Source: Deltaproteobacteria bacterium RIFOXYD12_FULL_50_9 (lineage in GTDB: Bacteria; Desulfobacterota; Desulfobulbia; Desulfobulbales; CALZHT01). From it: a DNA stretch of 10,867 bases. The first letter of the stretch is position 1, and the number at the start of each line of letters is the position of its first letter. The stretch spans positions 17,649 to 28,515 of the forward strand of contig MGTA01000018.1 of NCBI GenBank assembly GCA_001799225.1, in the 5' to 3' direction. The notes below the pieces were generated by a model. That model worked only from the letters and a program-made list of their open reading frames with translations. It did no database searches and was not told the origin of the DNA. A program made the position numbers and the translations under genes. Below are positions 6,731 to 10,867 of the stretch, piece by piece.

Positions 6731-8035
6731 TCATGACTCCTCAAGCCGGTTACGAAACCAACGGACAATAACCTCTTTAATTTCACTCATATCAAGATGA
6801 TATATGTCCTGGGGAAAAAGCATCTCCGCCACCCCTGAATCGAAAATCCTTTTCACCTCATATTCATCGTGAGCCACATCCCGCTGATAGAGGTAATTAA
6901 TGTAAGACTTATGGGTATGAACTATGAACTCAACCCGCATACCACCTAACCGGGCAAAAAACTTAAACATAGGAGTTTTGGCGGAACTACCCGGAGTTGA
7001 AGGGGCATGCCCACCTCCTGCCAAGGTGTCGGTGACCTCATCCAGCGTCATAAAAGAACCGGCAGCGCTGGCGCTATGGGTAAGATGCTTCTGAAATATC
7101 TTTACATCATTAACCGACTCCACCACACCCATGAGGCCAAGCTCATCATCAACCGCCACGGCCGGATTTTCCTCGCCTTTACGTAGGAGCTTAAGCACTT
7201 TGGCCTCGGGTGGTTTCTTACGGATGGAGACATAGATCGGAATTTCTCTCCCATCTCCCCGAAAACGCCGGCGCTTGATCAAGGTAATCTTCTGCCCCTT
7301 CTGTCGATCAATATCCATTATCAGATCAGATCGGATAACCCTGACCTCCTTGCAGGCAAAGCTGTCAGGTTCGTGTTCACTCAAGAGGTAGGCAAATTCC
7401 AATTCACCGATCTTTAAATCCCTGCTCCAGACATGCTCATTTAAAAAAAACAGAAACTGGGCGAACTTGTTCTCGATGTCTGTTTCCCGTTCCCGCTGAT
7501 CAATGGAACCGGCAAGCGACATAAGAATCAACTTGCGTTTAGCCTCGAACCTGGCCTTTTGGTGATAACGATCATCAAAAACAATAAGCAAAAGGTCCAT
7601 GGGACTATTGGTAGCGTCAACCTCATTGGTCATTTCAATGAATGAGGCGTAATTAGCGAGGACCTTACCTTTAAGATAGCGAATGACCGCATCGGCAATC
7701 CGGGAATAGGTGTTGATCTTAGATATGACCTCCCGCTCGTTGCCATCCAGGCCAAACATGTTGCCAAGCAGGGCATAGGCTCGGAGCTCGGTAATCCGCC
7801 GCTGTTCGCGATTGCCGATCAAGATTTGGATCTCTGCAAAAGAGTGCACATCAAGCAGCTCGAAAAGCTGATTGCGCAGCACCCGGTATTTGGTGAGCAT
7901 GCCACTTGCACGCGTCCGCAGCACCCACTCCTTGGTCTGCACGGTATAGGGGTGATAACTGGGCGCTGCCTCACCAGTAGCAAAAGGTCCGGCCTGGTCC
8001 AACAGTGAAAAAATATTATCCTTTTTAATCGGCAT
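6731..8035 (-). CDS. Unrecognised 434-residue cytoplasmic protein, possibly RelA/SpoT-like at its C-terminus
   Basis: I do not recognise this protein. It is soluble, with no signal peptide or membrane segment, and is rich in charged residues. The N-terminal half (about 30-220) appears largely helical. A basic segment at 250-260 (TLIKRRRFRG) precedes an alpha/beta-looking region. That region contains KVLKLLRKGEENPAVAVDDE followed by LGLMGVVESVNDVKIFQKHL (279-318), a Gly/Ser/Pro-rich loop (338-354), and RVEFIVHTHKSYINY (367-381) with AHDEYEVKR (388-396). The order of these blocks faintly resembles the RelA/SpoT nucleotidyltransferase core ('DxxG.R.V..s..D', 'vEiQiRT', 'aHw.YK'), but the catalytic match is poor. 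The ribosome site before the ATG is weak. It is transcribed toward the tRNA gene and appears monocistronic, divergent from aat. No operon partner helps define its role. Confidence 0.8.
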   Translation of the reverse strand: MPIKKDNIFSLLDQAGPFATGEAAPSYHPYTVQTKEWVLRTRASGMLTKYRVLRNQLFELLDVHSFAEIQILIGNREQRRITELRAYALLGNMFGLDGNEREVISKINTYSRIADAVIRYLKGKVLANYASFIEMTNEVDATNSPMDLLLIVFDDRYHQKARFEAKRKLILMSLAGSIDQRERETDIENKFAQFLFFLNEHVWSRDLKIGELEFAYLLSEHEPDSFACKEVRVIRSDLIMDIDRQKGQKITLIKRRRFRGDGREIPIYVSIRKKPPEAKVLKLLRKGEENPAVAVDDELGLMGVVESVNDVKIFQKHLTHSASAAGSFMTLDEVTDTLAGGGHAPSTPGSSAKTPMFKFFARLGGMRVEFIVHTHKSYINYLYQRDVAHDEYEVKRIFDSGVAEMLFPQDIYHLDMSEIKEVIVRWFRNRLEES

Positions 8036-8344
8036 GGAGAGCTACTCTTAACTAATCAGGTTTTGTAAGCTTTAGGCTGTAAGTTATTCTTTACAGTAAA
8101 CCAGGCAACTTAATTTCGAGGCCAGCAAACAACCTACCAGAATGAATCAATTTTTGAAAATCAATTTAAACGGCCCGCCAATCTTCATTGGGCCCATTTC
8201 TACTCAAATCAGTTTTTAATTGGTTACCAGTTGTTGTTTTTGCAGTAAACTCTTAACAGCAATCGTAAAAAAAGTGCGGGCTTTTTTCCCAAAACTCAAG
8301 GCCGGCGAATCCGAAATTCTCTTTTGGCGGTCAAACGGTTTTCC
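8036..8344. other. 309-base divergent spacer between the unknown gene and aat
   Basis: This AT-rich spacer must hold promoters for both divergent genes, but I see no convincing -35/-10 pair on either strand. It contains an inverted repeat at 8077-8096 (see separate entry). It also holds an imperfect hairpin around 8172-8193 (GGCCC/GGGCC with an inner CCAAT/ATTGG), and an A-run and T-run flanking TGCGGG at 8267-8287. Short reading frames here lack ribosome sites, so I call no gene. Confidence 0.6.
8077..8096. repeat. Inverted repeat, possible operator
   Basis: CTGTAA, an 8-base spacer, and TTACAG form a perfect dyad about 42 bases upstream of the minus-strand ATG at 8035. The size and location fit a dimeric repressor site, but no regulator is encoded nearby and a 6-base arm can arise by chance in AT-rich DNA. 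Confidence 0.25.
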
Positions 8345-9037
8345 ATGCCTGTTTTTCAACTTACAGACGAACCAATTTTTCCACTCCCACAAATGGCCAG
8401 AGAAGACGGCCTGCTGGCAGTTGGCGGCGATCTTTCACCCGAGAGGCTCATCCGGGCTTACAGCTTGGGGATCTTTCCATGGTACACGCCTGGAGAGCCT
8501 CTTCTCTGGTGGGCGCCGACGCCCCGGCTAATCCTATTTCCCAGCGAATTCAAAAAATCACGCCGCTTACACCGGATTATCCGACAGGGAACTTTCGAAG
8601 TCAGCATGGACAGAAATTTCCGACAGATGATCTCCGCCTGCGCGGAAACACGGCTGCAAAACGGCGAAGAGACTTGGATTGACACTGATATGTTGGAGGC
8701 ATACTGCACCCTGCACGATCTTGGTTTTGCCCATTCCGTTGAATGCTGGCAGGACGGTGTACTGGCCGGCGGACTGTATGGCGTTTCCCTGGGTACCGCC
8801 TTCTTTGGTGAGTCCATGTTCAGCAGCAGGGCGAACAGTTCGAAAGTCGCTCTGGCAACGCTGGTCGATCAGATGCTGGCCTGGAAGTTCGAAATGATCG
8901 ACTGCCAGATCGGCACCAGACATCTTATGAGTCTCGGCGCCCGAGAGATCCCAGGCGACGAGTTCTATGCTCTCCTTGCCGGGTGCATGAATAAACCAAC
9001 CAGACGCGGTATCTGGTGCATTGAGAGTAAACCTTGA
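8345..9037 (+). CDS. aat: Leucyl/phenylalanyl-tRNA-protein transferase
   Basis: This enzyme transfers Leu or Phe from aminoacyl-tRNA to the N-terminal Arg or Lys of proteins, marking them for ClpS/ClpAP degradation (bacterial N-degron pathway, cytoplasm). From the ATG at 8345 it is 230 residues, close to the 234 of the E. coli enzyme. Family signatures run throughout: EDGLLAVGGDLSPERL (20-35), GIFPWY (42-47), LLWWAPTPR (53-61), TWI (110-112), GFAHSVE (127-133), GGLYGVSLGTAFFGESMFS (142-160), and DCQ (186-188) with HLMSLGAREIP. An in-frame TTG at 8324 would add seven residues. I prefer the ATG because family members commonly begin MPVF/MPVY followed by 'L.DE..FP'. Neither start has a strong ribosome site. 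It is monocistronic here, with its stop 19 bases from the convergent stop at 9057. Confidence 0.96.
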   Translation: MPVFQLTDEPIFPLPQMAREDGLLAVGGDLSPERLIRAYSLGIFPWYTPGEPLLWWAPTPRLILFPSEFKKSRRLHRIIRQGTFEVSMDRNFRQMISACAETRLQNGEETWIDTDMLEAYCTLHDLGFAHSVECWQDGVLAGGLYGVSLGTAFFGESMFSSRANSSKVALATLVDQMLAWKFEMIDCQIGTRHLMSLGAREIPGDEFYALLAGCMNKPTRRGIWCIESKP

Positions 9038-9056
9038 AAAAATCAGGCAGAGAGGA

Positions 9057-9671
9057 TCATTCAGGGGAGAGGATGATAAATACGGAACCTTCGGAAAAAT
9101 GCCAGAACAGAGCTTGAGCGTCCACAGGATTCATGAGCAACCTGATTGCCGTAAACCGCTCTTTTTTCCAGACATGCTGCAGTATCTGGAGCGGCGTAAT
9201 CAAATTCCAGGTGAGCGGATGATGCTTAAAACTAGCTAGCCCTTTTTCGGTGGTTTGCGAAAAGATAGAGATATCCGCGTGCTCTTGAGTACGAAGCAGA
9301 TAGTTCTCCGGCATATCGGCAAGTTCAAGAGCCTTAACATCTTCGCTCTTGGTGACACCAGGTTTAATCTCAGGCCGACCGACAGCCTGTGTAAATTGGA
9401 CTTTCTCCTCAAGAACATCCATCTGCATGCCAAGATAATCGCCCTGAATCCTGACATCGTTAACCGGATAGCTCTCCAGAAGCAAACCTTTCAGCTTGAC
9501 CCGAATGACCTTGGCCTTTAGATCAATTATCGCATATAGCTGTTCGGTTTTCGCAAGCTCAAACTCATATTCAAGCAGCTTTTTTGCAGTCGATGAGACA
9601 ATAGCGTCCGCCGCTTCCGCGCCATAAGGAACGAGCACCAGAAGTAAAAAGACGATAATTCGCTTAATCAA
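9057..9671 (-). CDS. Secreted protein of unknown function linked to L,D-transpeptidases
   Basis: This is a 204-residue protein starting at a TTG whose bases overlap the TGA stop of the upstream transpeptidase (TTGA overlap), which suggests coupled translation. AAAGG lies about 10 bases upstream. Residues 1-20 form a clear Sec signal peptide (MIKRIIVFLLLVLV then YGAEA). Residues about 44-78 (QLYAIIDLKAKVIRVKLKG, then LLLESYPV) have the strand pattern that opens YkuD domains, as in the two neighbouring transpeptidases. No catalytic HG or SHGC motif follows, so it is not an active enzyme of that type. The rest, ending in LMNPVDAQALFWHFSEGSVF, is not recognised. From its position it may assist or regulate the two transpeptidases in the periplasm; that is inference. 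Confidence 0.75.
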   Translation of the reverse strand: MIKRIIVFLLLVLVPYGAEAADAIVSSTAKKLLEYEFELAKTEQLYAIIDLKAKVIRVKLKGLLLESYPVNDVRIQGDYLGMQMDVLEEKVQFTQAVGRPEIKPGVTKSEDVKALELADMPENYLLRTQEHADISIFSQTTEKGLASFKHHPLTWNLITPLQILQHVWKKERFTAIRLLMNPVDAQALFWHFSEGSVFIILSPE

Positions 9672-10381
9672 AATATGTATACCTTTGTCCCCACGGGGGC
9701 TTCTTTATAAAGCTTTTCCAGATCTGCGTCACCGATCCGGACGCACCCATGCGACACACTTTTTCCCAGCATGCGGGAGTACATCGTGCCATGCAGAAAA
9801 TAGCCATTGCCAATGCCAAGGGCATAATCACCCATCATACCCTCTTCAACCCGGTCGTTAAATTTTTTGGGCAGGGCTTCGTTTTCCTCAATAAAGGCCC
9901 AATCCGGTTTTACCCAGAGCGGATTTTTAACCTTTGTTTTGATCGTATGCACACCGCGCGGCGTGTCAAACACCCATTTTTTAGCGCTATTGGGATCTTG
10001 CAGGGTCTTGCCGCTGCCGGTGGAAATGATCGCCTTGTGCAGCTCTTCATCACCATTTTTCATATAGAGCAGATTTCTGCCGGTATCGATAACCACATAC
10101 ATACCGCGTGGGGTTAAAGCAGCCAGTTTCTTCTGCAGCGATGCAGCATCCTCTTTCTTGGCAGAACCGGAGTCAGGAACCGGACTGGTTACCACCGCCA
10201 GACTGACATCATGCGCCCGCTTATTGCCGATATAGAGGCCGGCGCATTCGACAGCGCCAAAAAGCAAAAGCACTGTTCCGATAGGCAAAAGCAACCAGAA
10301 CAGCGCAATTCTCAAATAATTTTTTGTTTTCTGCGGAGACCTTTTAAAGTTTTCCGAATGCTGCGGAGACGATGTTATCAT
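9668..10381 (-). CDS. Membrane-anchored L,D-transpeptidase (YkuD family)
   Basis: This is a 237-residue protein. A short cytoplasmic tail is followed by a membrane anchor at about 24-48, a linker, and a periplasmic YkuD catalytic domain from about 90 to the end. It begins GMYVVIDTGRNLLYMKNG and carries the active-site signature H198-G199 followed by S210-H211-G212-C213-V214-R215, with C213 the nucleophile. Such enzymes make 3-3 peptidoglycan cross-links or attach or trim proteins on the wall, using tetrapeptide stems. It resembles the ErfK/YbiS/YnhG type. The ATG at 10381 overlaps the upstream transpeptidase gene by 38 bases and has only a weak ribosome site, so a later start such as the TTG at residue 22 is possible. 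It overlaps the downstream gene by 3 bases. Confidence 0.92.
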   Translation of the reverse strand: MITSSPQHSENFKRSPQKTKNYLRIALFWLLLPIGTVLLLFGAVECAGLYIGNKRAHDVSLAVVTSPVPDSGSAKKEDAASLQKKLAALTPRGMYVVIDTGRNLLYMKNGDEELHKAIISTGSGKTLQDPNSAKKWVFDTPRGVHTIKTKVKNPLWVKPDWAFIEENEALPKKFNDRVEEGMMGDYALGIGNGYFLHGTMYSRMLGKSVSHGCVRIGDADLEKLYKEAPVGTKVYIF

Positions 10382-10867
10382 AACTCATTGAACCAACAAT
10401 AGTAACAGGTGTACCTACATTAGCCATCTCAAAAATCTCGGCCATATCACGGTTATCCAAAGCGACACAGCCATCGGTCACTCCATCTTTGCCGCCGCCA
10501 TGAATTTCCAACAGACTGCCGATTCCGGCGCGTTTCGATACTATCCCTTTTTTCTTGGCAAGCGAAAAAGCCCGTAAATCCTCTTCATTAGGATAGTTGA
10601 TCAACAAAGCCCGGAAAAAATGGCTCCCCGGCACCTTCTTGACGACCCTATACCGGCCTTCCGGGGTTGCCTGATCGCCTGAGCGGAGCTTATCCTTCAA
10701 ACCGTTTCTGCCGACCCCGACGCGATACGTATGCGTCTCCACCCCGTTCCGAAAGACGATAAGCTTACGATCCAGCTTACTCACCAGGATGGAAGGTGCA
10801 TGCGAGCCTCTGGACTCTCTTCTAGCGGCTTCGACAAGATGCTGCCAGTGTGATATTTGACTTCTAT
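10344..10867 (-). CDS. L,D-transpeptidase family protein with a TDGC active site (5' end outside window)
   Basis: The frame stays open to the right edge, so this is the C-terminal ~173 residues of a longer protein. The GTG at 10784 lies inside the first strand of the catalytic domain (SILVSKLDRKLIVFRNG) and cannot be the true start. The upstream residues contain no ATG in frame. The domain shows TPEGRYRVVKKVPGS, IHGGGKDGVTDGC and VALDNRDMAEIF. These give a catalytic Cys in a T-D-G-C setting instead of the usual S-H-G-C, with the upstream His in IHG. The TDGC variant is known among L,D-transpeptidase-like proteins related to YafK, whose members may act as amidases or transferases on wall-linked peptides. 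It is the first visible gene of the cluster and overlaps the next transpeptidase by 38 bases. Confidence 0.85.
   Translation of the reverse strand, partial: RSQISHWQHLVEAARRESRGSHAPSILVSKLDRKLIVFRNGVETHTYRVGVGRNGLKDKLRSGDQATPEGRYRVVKKVPGSHFFRALLINYPNEEDLRAFSLAKKKGIVSKRAGIGSLLEIHGGGKDGVTDGCVALDNRDMAEIFEMANVGTPVTIVGSMSYDNIVSAAFGKL

Noticed and set aside
8172..8193. GGCCC/GGGCC hairpin with an inner CCAAT/ATTGG
   Set aside because: The two helices are mutually exclusive or need a bulge, and no T-run follows on either strand, so it is not called a terminator.
8142..8219. 25-codon frame in the divergent spacer
   Set aside because: It has no ribosome site, no recognisable product, and a low-complexity AT-rich composition typical of chance frames.
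8267..8287. A-run, TGCGGG, CTTTTTT: possible attenuator or terminator ahead of aat
   Set aside because: The stem would be almost wholly A:T pairs, and no upstream plus-strand gene needs terminating here.

Overview
This window looks like chromosomal DNA from a Desulfobacterota (deltaproteobacterial) relative. I infer this from the gene types: a receiver-PATAN-roadblock regulator behind a GspE/PilB-type ATPase, a CxxCH-bearing DUF3365-HAMP protein, and several secreted proteins with Ala/Pro/Lys linkers. No single marker fixes the taxon. I see no phage, insertion sequence, CRISPR array or other mobile element.

Bases 1-2141 are on the plus strand. They hold the C-terminal tail of a GspE/PilB-like ATPase, then a response regulator (receiver, DUF4388/PATAN, roadblock), then a second roadblock-like protein. 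The three are tightly spaced and probably form one operon linking phospho-signalling to an ATPase or small-GTPase machine such as pili or secretion.

Bases 2160-6422 are on the minus strand and converge on the first block. In transcription order they encode a secreted SBP_bac_3-type solute-binding protein carrying the C-terminal remnant of a histidine kinase ATPase domain, a soluble PAS-type histidine kinase, a membrane-anchored heme-binding-type DUF3365 protein ending in HAMP, and a secreted TPR protein. It reads as a dispersed sensory operon with no response regulator of its own. The fused first gene appears to be the product of an in-frame deletion.

Bases 6513-6677 carry a complete tRNA-Arg(ACG) unit on the minus strand, with promoter, gene with encoded CCA, and a strong intrinsic terminator. 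Bases 6731-8035 (minus) encode a 434-residue protein I do not recognise; its C-terminal part faintly recalls RelA/SpoT nucleotidyltransferases. A 309-base divergent spacer follows, and then aat (leucyl/phenylalanyl-tRNA-protein transferase) on the plus strand.

Bases 9057-10867 are a minus-strand cell-wall cluster: an L,D-transpeptidase running off the right edge, a second membrane-anchored L,D-transpeptidase, and a secreted protein of unknown function. Their reading frames overlap, so they are probably translationally coupled.

Several starts differ from the longest reading frame. The solute-binding fusion starts at the ATG at 6422, aat most likely starts at 8345, and the right-edge transpeptidase has no visible start in the window.
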